DNA of 64,000 bases from Zoogloea sp021286885 (GTDB lineage Bacteria > Pseudomonadota > Gammaproteobacteria > Burkholderiales > Rhodocyclaceae). The stretch lies in NCBI RefSeq assembly GCF_041915215.1, contig NZ_JAYSBV010000003.1; one strand, written 5' to 3'. Below the pieces are notes generated by a model. That model did no database searches, was not told where the DNA came from, and saw nothing but the letters and a program-made list of their open reading frames with translations. Below, one piece after another: positions 17,934 to 26,097 of this stretch (its first letter is position 1; each line of letters begins with the position of its first letter). A program made the translations under genes and the position numbers.

Positions 17934-19223
17934 ATGGATCTGCGCTGGAGGTTGTTCGGTCAGGTGCTTGGACTGGCTTTGGCGCTGCTGATTGCGGCTG
18001 CGGCCTGGGTGGGACTCGCTCTGAGGGAAGATGTGGCAGAAGAAATGGATGCTTCCACCCATCTGGTAAACACCATGTTGATCTTGAGTGCCGCTACAGG
18101 GGTCAAGGCGGCAGATCTGGAGCCTGTATTGCAAAGTGATCATTTGCGGCACGTTGTGCTCACTTTGGAGCGCTCCACGATGGAGCAGCCTGTAGCACAA
18201 GCGTCCAGCGCCAGTTGGCTTGCCCCCCTGGTGGACTATCTGATGGATGGTCGGCAGGTCCATGAGCGACGTATTCCCTTGCAGGACGGCACGCTGGTGA
18301 TTCGTGCCAATGCCCGTAGCGAAGTCCAGGAGATCATTCGCGACGCTTTGCGCATCATCACAACCCTGCTGGTCTTCTGCATGGTCATGGCGGTCATGGC
18401 CTGGCTGGCGGCCCACCGGGCCCTCAAGCCGGTGCGTGTGCTGGAGCAGGGCTTGGCCCGGATTGGTCAGGGGGAGCATCCCGTGGCCATGCCCCACCTG
18501 GAGTTGCGTGAATTTGCCAGCATCGCCCGCTGCATTGAACAGCTGGCAGATGATCTGGCCCAGGCGCGCCAGTCGGAGCAGCACCTTGCCCGGCAATTGC
18601 TCGAACTGCAGGAGGCCGAGCGGCGGGAGTTGGCTCGGGAACTCCATGACGAGTTCGGGCAAGCCCTGACGGCCATCAATATTTCGGCGGCCTTCATCGA
18701 AAAGCACGCGCGCCATGCAGACACTGAGGCCTTGATCGCCAGCGCCCAGGATATTCGCGGCGAGGCAGCCCGGATGTTGGCCCAGGTGCGGGGCTTGCTA
18801 TCCCAGCTTCGCCCCCATGGCTTGGAGGGCTTGCAGATGGTGGATGCCCTCAACGACCTGGTCAGCAGCTGGCGGGGGCGGGCCCCCGAAATCGGCATTG
18901 AGGCTAAATTTCCCCAAAGCTTGCCGGCTTTGCCGCCTTTGGCGGGGCTCGCCCTCTACCGGACTTTGCAGGAGGCTCTGACCAATGTACTGCGTCACAG
19001 TGTGGCAAGTCGGGTACGACTTTCGCTGGAGTGTTGTGGTCGTGCGCTGGAGCTAACCGTGACAGATAACGGTGTGGGGCGTGGGGCAGAAGTGGTGCGC
19101 AAGGCTCGGGGTGGTTTGCTGGGCATGCGAGAGCGGGCCGAAATGGCCGGTGGTAGTTGCTGGCTGGCAGACGGCCCCGATGGTGGTCTGCAAGTGCGCC
19201 TGCGACTACCGGTGCAGGCTTGA
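17934..19223 (+). CDS. Sensor histidine kinase (HisKA_3) of the quinoprotein island
   Basis: A 429-residue membrane kinase. The ATG at 17934 is chosen because GGAGAG precedes it and a membrane helix (about residues 5-30) follows directly. A periplasmic segment of about 110 residues and a second helix (MVMAVMAWLAAHRAL) precede a HAMP-like region. The motif ELARELHDEFGQ carries phospho-acceptor H238, and the ATPase domain has DNGVGRG and GGLLGMRERAEMAGG. Its architecture parallels the kinase at 8447-9904. It lies between the two PQQ dehydrogenases' neighbourhoods and the response regulator 13 bp downstream. The ligand is unknown; alcohol or metal sensing is a guess. Confidence 0.9.
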   Translation: MDLRWRLFGQVLGLALALLIAAAAWVGLALREDVAEEMDASTHLVNTMLILSAATGVKAADLEPVLQSDHLRHVVLTLERSTMEQPVAQASSASWLAPLVDYLMDGRQVHERRIPLQDGTLVIRANARSEVQEIIRDALRIITTLLVFCMVMAVMAWLAAHRALKPVRVLEQGLARIGQGEHPVAMPHLELREFASIARCIEQLADDLAQARQSEQHLARQLLELQEAERRELARELHDEFGQALTAINISAAFIEKHARHADTEALIASAQDIRGEAARMLAQVRGLLSQLRPHGLEGLQMVDALNDLVSSWRGRAPEIGIEAKFPQSLPALPPLAGLALYRTLQEALTNVLRHSVASRVRLSLECCGRALELTVTDNGVGRGAEVVRKARGGLLGMRERAEMAGGSCWLADGPDGGLQVRLRLPVQA

Positions 19224-19236
19224 AGCGGGAGAGGAA

Positions 19237-19881
19237 ATGATCAGGATCTTGCTGGTGGAAGACCATGCAGTGGTGCGTAACGGTTATCGCCGGCTGCTGG
19301 ATGCAGAGCAGGACATGCGGGTGGTGGCCGAGGCGGCCAGCGCCGACGAGGCTTACGCCTGTCTGGTGGCTGGGGGTGTTGACCTGGCCGTGGTGGATCT
19401 CAACTTGAAGGGCGGCAGTGGTATTGAGGCCATCCGCCGCATGTTGGCCCGGGAGCCGGGCTTGCGGGTGCTGGTGATTTCCATGCACGACAACCCAAGC
19501 TTCGTTACCCAGGCCATGCGGGCAGGTGCCCTGGGCTATCTCACAAAAAACTCAGAACCTGAAGAAATGTTGACCGGACTGAGGGAGGTCGCAGCGGGCC
19601 GTCGGGTATTGTCCGAAGATGTGGCCAGAGCAGTGGCTGCGGCGGCCCTGGAGGGTGATGCGCCCCTCGCTCGTCTGACCCCCAGAGAATTCGATGTGCT
19701 GCGTTTGGCAGCCCGGGGGGAATCCCCCGGAACGATTGCACGCAGCATGCATTTGAGCCAGAAAACCATCCACAACCATCTTTCGGCCATACGCCAGAAG
19801 CTGGAAGCGGACAACGATTTCAAGCTGCTTCAACTGGCGGCGCGTTACGGGCTGATCGACTGGTCAGCCGGCGTCAGCTAG
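19237..19881 (+). CDS. LuxR/NarL-type response regulator
   Basis: A 214-residue regulator. The start at 19237 has GGGAGAGGA just upstream. The receiver has E8-D9, phospho-acceptor D54 (AVVDLNLKGG) and the conserved K in YLTKNS. The C-terminal LuxR helix-turn-helix reads LTPREFDVLRLAARGESPGTIARSMHLSQKTIHNHL. It pairs with the kinase ending 13 bp earlier. It is a candidate binder of the 15-bp dyads, since this family binds short inverted repeats, but this is not shown by the sequence. Confidence 0.93.
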   Translation: MIRILLVEDHAVVRNGYRRLLDAEQDMRVVAEAASADEAYACLVAGGVDLAVVDLNLKGGSGIEAIRRMLAREPGLRVLVISMHDNPSFVTQAMRAGALGYLTKNSEPEEMLTGLREVAAGRRVLSEDVARAVAAAALEGDAPLARLTPREFDVLRLAARGESPGTIARSMHLSQKTIHNHLSAIRQKLEADNDFKLLQLAARYGLIDWSAGVS

Positions 19882-19918
19882 GGCGGCCTGGAAGTTTTTT
19901 TAGTCAAGGAGAAGCAAA

Positions 19919-20305
19919 ATGAGCATGCAATGGAAAGCCGCCGTCCTGCTGGGGGTGTCCTTGTTCGCTGGCGCTGCAATGGCTGGTGTGAACGAAGACA
20001 TGAAGGCCCTCGCATCCAAGAGCGGTTGCCTGACCTGCCATTCCATCGAATCGGGCGCCCAGGGCCCGAACGGAATGGCCCCCATCGGCCCCGCTTGGCA
20101 AGATGTGGCCAAGCAATACGGCGGCAAGCCCGGTGCCGACGCCTTCCTGACCCGCGTGGTGCTGGAAGGCTCCAACCCCTATAGCAGCCACTGGAAGGGT
20201 AAGGTCAGTGGCCTGTCCATGCCTCCCAATGCGGTGGCCATCAAGGAGGCCGATGCCAACAAGCTGGTGAAGTGGATTCTGACCCTGGCCCCGGCTGCCA
20301 AGTAA
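19919..20305 (+). CDS. Periplasmic cytochrome c (class I)
   Basis: A 128-residue small cytochrome. AAGGAG precedes the start; signal peptide MSMQWKAAVLLGVSLFAGAAMA; haem motif C37-L-T-C40-H41 and probable axial Met in GLSMPPN. It lies 37 bp after the response regulator and is closed by its own terminator. It could carry electrons from quinoproteins to the oxidases, but its partner is not defined. Confidence 0.9.
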   Translation: MSMQWKAAVLLGVSLFAGAAMAGVNEDMKALASKSGCLTCHSIESGAQGPNGMAPIGPAWQDVAKQYGGKPGADAFLTRVVLEGSNPYSSHWKGKVSGLSMPPNAVAIKEADANKLVKWILTLAPAAK

Positions 20306-20338
20306 GTTTTTGCCTTGCCATGGCCCATTGGGGCCACT

Positions 20339-20377
20339 CAAACCCCGGTGCCCCCCTGCCGGGGTTTTTGTTTTTTA
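20339..20377 (+). terminator. Rho-independent terminator after cytochrome c
   Basis: Stem AAACCCCGG/CCGGGGTTT with a T-rich tail (GGGGTTTTTGTTTTTT), 34 bp downstream of the cytochrome gene stop. Confidence 0.85.
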
Positions 20378-20393
20378 GGGGGCGGAGTGCTGC

Positions 20394-20786
20394 TCAGAAG
20401 AAGCTGCCGACTTCCTCGAAATTGGCATCCACCAGCAGATTGTCGGGGGTGAACACCAGTTGAAGGATCACCTCCTGATGGCCCCCGGCCCAGGTGGTGG
20501 ACAGGGTTTTCTTGCCGAACACGCAGGGGCCACCTCGGGGAGAGAGCTGGACGTTCACTGAACTCTGGCGAACCAGTTCTTCGCATTCGGGGGCTGCCCT
20601 GACCGAGAAGGTGATATCCCGTTGCTTGAGTTGATCCAGGGCCTGATCCAGGTTCAGGCCTGGTTGAAGTTCGTCGCGCAGCTCATCGGGTAGGCTGCTG
20701 GGCGCGGGTGTGCAAGCGCTGAGTGCCAATAGGCAGCAGGTGAGGCTCAAGGGGCGCCAGGCCCCCGCTAGTGTTGATCTGGCCAT
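20394..20786 (-). CDS. Putative lipoprotein, function unknown
   Basis: A 130-residue protein. The ATG at 20786 gives a lipoprotein signal with lipobox LLALSAC followed by TPAPS. The mature part contains two further cysteines (APECEEL and GGPCVFG), LNLDQALDQLKQRDITF and a C-terminal QLVFTPDNLLVDANFEEVGSFF. I recognise no family. It lies between the cytochrome terminator and the end of the AcoR-like gene and is transcribed in the same direction as the latter. An upstream extension to 20879 is open but lacks a signal. Confidence 0.65.
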   Translation of the reverse strand: MARSTLAGAWRPLSLTCCLLALSACTPAPSSLPDELRDELQPGLNLDQALDQLKQRDITFSVRAAPECEELVRQSSVNVQLSPRGGPCVFGKKTLSTTWAGGHQEVILQLVFTPDNLLVDANFEEVGSFF

Positions 20787-20905
20787 GAAGGGCGGGGATG
20801 CTTGAAAGGGTAGGGGAAGTTCCTCCGGGAGTATCCCATGGGCCTTCCCCCGTGAACAAGTCACACGTGTGCCAAGCAAACCGGCGCTCTGCGTCGGCTT
20901 TGCCC

Positions 20906-22771
20906 TTAGTTGTGATTCGCCAGTCGAAGTTTGCGATACAAGGTGGTACGCGTGATGCCCAACTCTCGTGCTGCGGCTGAGATGTTGCCCTGGTGGCGTG
21001 CAACGGTTTCTTCGACCAGGCGTACTTCGGCTGCCCGCAGGCTTTGCGCTGGCGGAGGGGCGAGGGGGTGCTCCGGGTCGTCGAATACATCCTGGGGCAG
21101 ATGTTCGGGCTCCAGCACGTCATCATTCGGCCCCAGCATGGCGGTGGCCAGGCGCAGTGCGTTTTTCAGCTGGCGAATATTGCCGGGCCACGGGTAGCGG
21201 CGGATCGCATCCAGACTGCGGGCTGAAATGCGCACGGGGCGGCCGGGGGATTCATCGTGCAGCATGCGCCGGGCGATGGATTCCAGATCGCTGCGTTCGC
21301 GCAGGGCGGGCAGGCTGAGGGTCATGGCCGAGAGCCGGAAATACAGATCCTGCCGGAAATGCCCGTCTTCGCACAGTTGCTTGAGGGAGCGGTGGCTGGC
21401 GCAGACCAGGGAAAGATCGATTTCTTCTTCTTGGCCGCCGCCCAAGGGGGTGACGCGCCGGGTTTCGAGTACCCGTAACAGCACTGCCTGGAGCTTGAGG
21501 GGCATATCGCCAATTTCATCCAGGAACAGGGTGCCGCCATGGGCTTCCCGCAGTTTGCCCCGGGCGCCTTCGCTCCGGGCTCCGGTATAGGCGCCGGCAG
21601 CGTAACCAAAGAGTTCTGCTTCGATCAGATTGGCTGGAATGGCGGCGCAGTTGATCGCCACGAAAGGCCCGTCCCGACGAGGGCCGCTGTAGTGGAAAGC
21701 CTGGGCAAAGACTTCTTTGCCGGTGCCGGTTTCCCCCTGGATCAGGAGTGGAATGTCCAGGCCCAGGATGCGTCGGGCGCGTCGGATGGCATTGGATACG
21801 TTGCGATCCCCCAAGTCCAGGTCGTCCAGCGTGAGCGGCGGGCGGGGACGTGGCGTGGGCAGCAGCTCCTTGGGCGCTGTACGCGGTTTTTGGGCGGGTG
21901 TGGCATTCAGGACTAGTAGGGCGACAAACTCCCGGCCCCGGTGGCAGCGCAGCTTGAGGGGGCGGCCTGGGTGGCTGCAGGCGTGCTCCAGCAAGGTGCT
22001 CCAGCGGGTCTCGAAAATCTCGGCGTAGTCGGGGCGGTGCAGTCGGGTATTACCCAGACCCAGCAGCTGTTCAGCCCGGGGGTTGCAGGCGAGCAGGTGG
22101 CCCGCTTCATCAAAGGCTGCCAGCCCTTCCAGAGGCGATGAGAGTGCTTCGGGCTGGTGGTGGAAATGGATGATCAGGCCCGCGTTGTCGAGGGTTTCGA
22201 TCAGCCGATTTTCAATGATGCCGGCCGTGGTCTGGAGCAGGGCCTGGGCATGGACATGGGTCAGGCGCACCGAGGTGGAAATATCCAGAATCCCAAGTAC
22301 ACCGCCCGCCGGGGCATGGATGGGTGTGGCAATACAGGTGAGAAATTTATTGCGTTCGAGGTAATGGTCTTCACCGATGACAGCAACGGGGCGTTGCTCG
22401 GCCAGGGCCGTCCCGATGGCGTTGGTGCCCATCACCGATTCGGCCCAGCAATGGCCCGGCTTGAGGGCGATGCGGGCGGCTCGTTCGAGGAAATCGGCAT
22501 CACCCACGGAGCGCAGAATCACGCCCGAATCGTCTGCCAGCAAAATGGTGGAGGAGCTGCGTGCCATCTGCTCATGCAGATGCTCCATGATGGGCTGGGC
22601 GTAGGCGACCAGTTTGGCGTTGGCTTCCAGGCGGTCAGACAGGCTGATGCGCCGACCGTCAGCTTCGTGCAGGCGGTCGGAGGCGCGCAGGCCGCTGGCT
22701 GCGCAACGTTCCCATGAACGCCGTATGGTGTCCAGGGTGAGATGGATGGGGGCTTGGTCTAGGGGGTTCAC
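20906..22771 (-). CDS. Sigma-54-dependent AcoR-like transcriptional activator 1
   Basis: A 621-residue bacterial enhancer-binding protein starting with GTG. Domain order: SWERC-type N-terminus, GAF sensor (about 70-190; GTNAIGTALAEQRPVAV), PAS-like segment (about 215-290), AAA+ domain with Walker A GETGTGKE at 346-353, and the sigma-54 contact loop GAYTGA at 393-398 (a tolerated variant of GAFTGA). A C-terminal Fis-type HTH follows (GNISAAARELGITRTTLYRKL). AcoR relatives respond to small alcohols, acetoin or aldehydes. With sigma-54 sites throughout this island it is a likely direct activator of it. The start has a poor ribosome binding site and could be revised. Confidence 0.92.
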   Translation of the reverse strand: MNPLDQAPIHLTLDTIRRSWERCAASGLRASDRLHEADGRRISLSDRLEANAKLVAYAQPIMEHLHEQMARSSSTILLADDSGVILRSVGDADFLERAARIALKPGHCWAESVMGTNAIGTALAEQRPVAVIGEDHYLERNKFLTCIATPIHAPAGGVLGILDISTSVRLTHVHAQALLQTTAGIIENRLIETLDNAGLIIHFHHQPEALSSPLEGLAAFDEAGHLLACNPRAEQLLGLGNTRLHRPDYAEIFETRWSTLLEHACSHPGRPLKLRCHRGREFVALLVLNATPAQKPRTAPKELLPTPRPRPPLTLDDLDLGDRNVSNAIRRARRILGLDIPLLIQGETGTGKEVFAQAFHYSGPRRDGPFVAINCAAIPANLIEAELFGYAAGAYTGARSEGARGKLREAHGGTLFLDEIGDMPLKLQAVLLRVLETRRVTPLGGGQEEEIDLSLVCASHRSLKQLCEDGHFRQDLYFRLSAMTLSLPALRERSDLESIARRMLHDESPGRPVRISARSLDAIRRYPWPGNIRQLKNALRLATAMLGPNDDVLEPEHLPQDVFDDPEHPLAPPPAQSLRAAEVRLVEETVARHQGNISAAARELGITRTTLYRKLRLANHN

Positions 22772-22782
22772 AGCCTTGAAAC

Positions 22783-22798
22783 AGCAGGAACTGTGCCT
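22783..22798 (-). promoter_or_regulatory. Possible sigma-54 promoter before AcoR-like activator 1
   Basis: The minus strand reads AGGCACAGTTCCTGCT with exact GG-N10-GC spacing. The predicted start (about 22773) is only 2 nt before the chosen GTG. Either the transcript is leaderless, the start codon is further in, or the match is fortuitous. Confidence 0.4.
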
Positions 22799-22802
22799 AA
22801 AC

Positions 22803-22817
22803 CGGGAATTTTTCCCG
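22803..22817. promoter_or_regulatory. 15-bp dyad operator, copy 2
   Basis: CGGGAATTTTTCCCG is identical over 15 bp to 12729-12743. It sits 32 bp upstream of the AcoR-like gene start. Confidence 0.6.
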
Positions 22818-23105
22818 CATTCGTGTTGAAACTTGCCTCAAGTTTTGCCTGAACGCTGCCTATGAGGGCAAAAACGACAAAGGATCCGTGCTTATAGCCT
22901 GTTTAATCGGAGCGCATGGGCTTGTGTTCTGGTTTGGAGGGGCTTTAAGGCGTGCCGACTTGGGGCAGTTGTTCCGGTTGACGTAACGGTATGGAGCACA
23001 TGTGCAAGGCTTGAACATTTTTGCTGGTGTGCAGCTTGTGCGCAGTTTTGATTTAAGTAGATGTATTTAAAGGAATTTGTTCGAGTGTGTGATTTATTGC
23101 AAGCG

Positions 23106-23121
23106 GTGCACGCTTCTTGCA
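23106..23121 (+). promoter_or_regulatory. Weak sigma-54 promoter match before cytochrome c
   Basis: GTGCACGCTTCTTGCA has the correct spacing and a perfect TTGCA, but the -24 GG is TG. Predicted start is near 23133, 120 nt before the gene. Confidence 0.3.
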
Positions 23122-23253
23122 CTAATCGGCAGGCAAGGCGGTTTGGGGCGACCTTGTGTCGCCCAATTTTTTGCCGTTAATAGATTTCAGCGGGGCTCTT
23201 GTGTCCCGTCCTTGTTTGTCAGTTCCAAAAATCCAATACGGAGGAGAGTGTTC

Positions 23254-23568
23254 ATGAAATTCGTGCAAATCGCTTGCGCGTTGGCCCTGGGTGTGGCCGC
23301 CAGTTCTTCTGCCATGGCGTCTGAAGAAATCGTCAAGAAGGCCCGTTGTACTGCCTGCCATGCGGTGGATCAAAAGCGTGTCGGCCCCGCGTACAAGGAT
23401 GTGGCAGCCAAGTACAAGGGGCAGCCCGATGCCGTGAACAAGCTCATGGCCAAGGTACGTGCCGGTGGTGCTGGCAACTGGGGTGATATTCCCATGATGC
23501 CCAATGGTCCGGACAAGATCAGCGATGCTGATCTGAAGACCGCCATTGAGTGGATTCTGAAACTCTGA
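23254..23568 (+). CDS. Cytochrome c551/c552-type protein
   Basis: A 104-residue periplasmic cytochrome. GGAGGAG precedes the ATG at 23254. The signal peptide MKFVQIACALALGVAASSSAMA is followed by haem motif C32-T-A-C35-H36, the VGPAYKDVAAKY helix and axial Met in IPMMPN, ending in ISDADLKTAIEWIL. This is the classic small c551 fold that shuttles electrons to oxidases or denitrification enzymes. It is divergent from the AcoR-like gene and has a strong terminator. Confidence 0.94.
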   Translation: MKFVQIACALALGVAASSSAMASEEIVKKARCTACHAVDQKRVGPAYKDVAAKYKGQPDAVNKLMAKVRAGGAGNWGDIPMMPNGPDKISDADLKTAIEWILKL

Positions 23569-23614
23569 TGCTTCAATGCTGCGCAGCAACAGACCGCGTA
23601 GCAGCATATAAAAC

Positions 23615-23648
23615 AAAACACCTGCTCCAGTGTGGAGCAGGTGTTTTT
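23615..23648 (+). terminator. Rho-independent terminator after cytochrome c551
   Basis: Stem AAAACACCTGCTCC with GGAGCAGGTGTTTT around AGTGT, T-rich downstream and A-rich upstream. It lies between convergent genes and could serve both. Confidence 0.9.
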
Positions 23649-23688
23649 ATTTGAGACAGCTGGCGGTGTCGGAAGTGCTCAGGGGGGC

Positions 23689-24642
23689 TCAAGGATGTAT
23701 GGTGACACCCCAGGGCAGTTCGCCCACCGGAATTTCGGCAATCACGCCCAGCTGTTCGGTGTCGATCACGCTCACGCTGTTGGAGCGTCCATTGGCCACG
23801 TACAGCTTGCGCCCATCGGGGGTAATGGCCATGTTCCAGGGGCGCTTGCCCACCGGAATGGTGGCTTCGATCTGGTGGTCGCGGGTGCGGATCACGCTGA
23901 TGGTGCCATCCTTGCCGTTGGAGACATAGACCCGCTGTCCATCCGGGGCTACGGTGACGCCATTGCTGAAGTTGCCAGCCTTGATCTCGGCCACCACGCT
24001 GCGGCTTTGCATGTCGATGGCGTAGACCGTGCTGGCCAGCTCGCAGGCCACATAGGCACGGCTACCATCGGGCAGAAAGCCGATGCCCCGAGGGCGGCGC
24101 CCCACCGGAATGCTCGCCACTTGTCGCTTGCGCTGCACATCGATCAGATCCACTTGCTCAGCTTCTTCGGCGCTGGCCAGAATCCAGCGTCCATCGGGGC
24201 TGAACACCGCATGTTCCGGGTTCTTGCCGGCGACCTTGATGTTGGCGATCTGGCGGCCTTTGCCCAGATCGATCAGTGCCACGCTATTGGATTCCTCGAC
24301 AGCCGCGGCCAGCAACCTGCCGTCAGACGACAGATAAATGCCTTCGGGCGACTGGCCCAGCTTGAGCCCCTTGAGCTGCTTGCCCGTGGCCAGATCCACC
24401 ACGGCCAGGCCATCGGTGGGGGCTTCGCTGATGAACAGCTTCTGGCCATTGGTGGCCAGACCCCGGGGGCGTTGGCCGCCGGGCAGGGTGTTCACCACGG
24501 TATCGGTGGCTGTGTCGATCACCGACACCGATGCCGATTTCTCGTTTGGAACATAGGCGAAGGGCGCTGCCAGGGCAGGGGTGGCAAGGGCCAGGCTGCC
24601 CAGCAGCGCGCCCAGGAGGGCAGGGTAGAAGCGATGGCGCAT
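23689..24642 (-). CDS. PQQ-associated YVTN beta-propeller protein
   Basis: A 317-residue exported seven-bladed propeller. It has signal peptide MRHRFYPALLGALLGSLALATPALA and repeated blades of the YVTN type (DGRKLYVANGRSNSVSVIDT, DGQRVYVSNGKDGTISVI, each followed by IPVGKRPW-like loops). It fits the family described as PQQ-dependent catabolism-associated beta-propeller protein, whose role is unsettled. It is the last gene of a minus-strand operon after a cytochrome c550 and a XoxJ-like protein. Confidence 0.9.
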   Translation of the reverse strand: MRHRFYPALLGALLGSLALATPALAAPFAYVPNEKSASVSVIDTATDTVVNTLPGGQRPRGLATNGQKLFISEAPTDGLAVVDLATGKQLKGLKLGQSPEGIYLSSDGRLLAAAVEESNSVALIDLGKGRQIANIKVAGKNPEHAVFSPDGRWILASAEEAEQVDLIDVQRKRQVASIPVGRRPRGIGFLPDGSRAYVACELASTVYAIDMQSRSVVAEIKAGNFSNGVTVAPDGQRVYVSNGKDGTISVIRTRDHQIEATIPVGKRPWNMAITPDGRKLYVANGRSNSVSVIDTEQLGVIAEIPVGELPWGVTIHP

Positions 24643-24647
24643 GGTTC

Positions 24648-25496
24648 TCAGAGGGTGGGTTGGACGTGGGTCAGACCGTGCTTGGCAAAAATGCCAGCAA
24701 CAGTACCGTCCTTGACCAGGGCCTTGATCCCTTCGTTCAATGCGTCGGCCAGTTCTTTTTCTTCGGCCTTGACCGCCATGCCCAGGGGCCAGCTGTTGAT
24801 CTTCAGCTCGGGCATCTGGACCGGATCAATCAGGAACTGGGTGTTGCCGCCCAGGGCCATTTCGATCTCGGTGCGGGGGCCCATCACGGCGGCCAGTTCG
24901 CCCGCCTTGAGCTTGTCGACCGCTGCCTGGATGCTGGGGAAGTGCACCACGTTATCCCGCAGCCGGCCATTGAGCACGCCCAGCAGGAAGGCATCGGCCA
25001 GGGTGCGGCCTTCAACCCCGATCTTCTCGCGGGTGAACACTTCCAGCGCATTCGCAGCGGAGCCCCGGGGGGCGTTGATGCGCGGCTGGCGCACCATCAC
25101 GATGGTTTCGAGATGGTAGGGGCCGAAGATCTTGACCTTGTCGTTCTTGCCCTGGAGGTAGGAATCCACCGGTACGTGCATCATCACGTCGGAGGGCGGA
25201 ATCCCCAGGTAATGGCCTTTCCAGACCATGTTGCGCAGGTCATCGTCCATTTCTTCGCCGGCGTTGTAGCCGGTGACTTGCACCGGAATGCCGAGCTTCT
25301 GGCCCAGGGCCTGGGCGATTTCCACATCGATCCCTTTACCTTGGGACGAGTAGGGCGCAAAGTTGTTGTAGACCGCGACTTTGAGCGCGCCTTTGCTGCG
25401 TATGGCAGCCGGGAGCTCGGTGGCGCGGGCCGGCAAGGCTGCTGCCAGCGCAGCAGCACCGGCAGTCAGCAGAAATTGGCGGCGATTAATCGACAC
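24648..25496 (-). CDS. XoxJ/MxaJ-like periplasmic binding protein
   Basis: A 282-residue solute-binding-fold protein of the quinoprotein-associated type. A GTG start overlaps the end of the cytochrome gene by 11 bp. A twin-arginine-like signal (NRRQFLLTAGAAALAAALPARA) is followed by two periplasmic binding lobes (LKVAVYNNFAPYSSQGKGIDVEIAQALGQKL onward; GELAAVMGPRTEIEMAL). MxaJ/XoxJ proteins are thought to help activate PQQ dehydrogenases rather than import solute, and no ABC permease is present. It is probably needed for one or both dehydrogenases upstream. Confidence 0.88.
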   Translation of the reverse strand: MSINRRQFLLTAGAAALAAALPARATELPAAIRSKGALKVAVYNNFAPYSSQGKGIDVEIAQALGQKLGIPVQVTGYNAGEEMDDDLRNMVWKGHYLGIPPSDVMMHVPVDSYLQGKNDKVKIFGPYHLETIVMVRQPRINAPRGSAANALEVFTREKIGVEGRTLADAFLLGVLNGRLRDNVVHFPSIQAAVDKLKAGELAAVMGPRTEIEMALGGNTQFLIDPVQMPELKINSWPLGMAVKAEEKELADALNEGIKALVKDGTVAGIFAKHGLTHVQPTL

Positions 25497-25923
25497 GCAC
25501 GGTCTCCAGCCAGGAACGAATGGTCCACATGGCTTCCTGGCTCAGGATGCCTTCGAACGGGGGCATGTACACACGGCCGTCGCGGGTGGCGCCGTGGCGG
25601 ATGCGGTTCAGGAAGATTTCATCGCCTTCCTGGCCTTCGGGCAGGTAGCGCAGATCCGGGGCGATGCCGCCAGACACAGCACCCAAGCCGTGGCAGCGAG
25701 CGCAGTTCTGGTTGAAGGCAGAGCTGCCGATGCGGATGGCCTCCTTGTTGCCCAGATAGGGGTTCTTGGTTTGCCATTCAGTGCCGACGGAAGGCAGGCT
25801 GGAAGTGTCCACAGCCTGGGGCGTCACGTCACCGTGGGCGAAGATGCTGCTGGTGCCGAGCACCAGAGCCAGAGCGGAAATAGCGCGAAGGACGGAAAAT
25901 TTGCGGAAAGTCACCTGTATCAC
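25486..25923 (-). CDS. pedF: Cytochrome c550, PedF/XoxG-type
   Basis: A 145-residue periplasmic cytochrome and first gene of a three-gene operon. Signal sequence at about residues 1-29 ending SSIFA; haem motif C74-A-R-C77-H78; probable axial Met in VYMPPFEG. NPYLGNKEAIRIG matches PedF-type proteins, which accept electrons from PQQ alcohol dehydrogenases. Its homologue at 14754-15212 lies in the calcium-type dehydrogenase operon, so each enzyme may have its own electron acceptor. A perfect sigma-54 promoter lies upstream. Confidence 0.9.
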   Translation of the reverse strand: MIQVTFRKFSVLRAISALALVLGTSSIFAHGDVTPQAVDTSSLPSVGTEWQTKNPYLGNKEAIRIGSSAFNQNCARCHGLGAVSGGIAPDLRYLPEGQEGDEIFLNRIRHGATRDGRVYMPPFEGILSQEAMWTIRSWLETVRVD

Positions 25924-25988
25924 CTTTGGTCTTAGTTGGATTGTTAGTGCGGAGCTTTTACTGCCCCGCTTGTGAGTGATTTCACAGC

Positions 25989-26004
25989 AGCAAGGGGCGT
26001 GCCA
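25989..26004 (-). promoter_or_regulatory. Perfect-consensus sigma-54 promoter for c550 operon
   Basis: The minus strand reads TGGCACGCCCCTTGCT, identical to TGGCACG-N4-TTGCT. Predicted start is near 25977, about 55 nt before the cytochrome gene. Confidence 0.9.
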
Positions 26005-26081
26005 GCTTGTGTAACAGTGCCCTGTCCATTTTTTGTGCTGTATATGTTTTATGTTTCAGGAACGGGTCGAGGGCGTTAAAC

Positions 26082-26097
26082 TGGCCCGAGAATTGCT
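26082..26097 (+). promoter_or_regulatory. Sigma-54 promoter for AcoR-like activator 2
   Basis: TGGCCCGAGAATTGCT differs from consensus at one position, with exact spacing. Predicted start is near 26108. The activator gene would itself be sigma-54 dependent, so autoregulation is possible. Confidence 0.7.

Larger units (their letters stand above)
22772..23253. promoter_or_regulatory. Divergent regulatory region, AcoR-like 1 / cytochrome c
   Basis: This 482-bp region is comparatively AT-rich and has no convincing gene. It contains a minus-strand sigma-54 match (22783-22798), the second exact 15-bp dyad (22803-22817), GGAGCAC inside ATGGAGCACATGTGC (22993-22999) and a weak plus-strand sigma-54 match (23106-23121). 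Confidence 0.65.
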
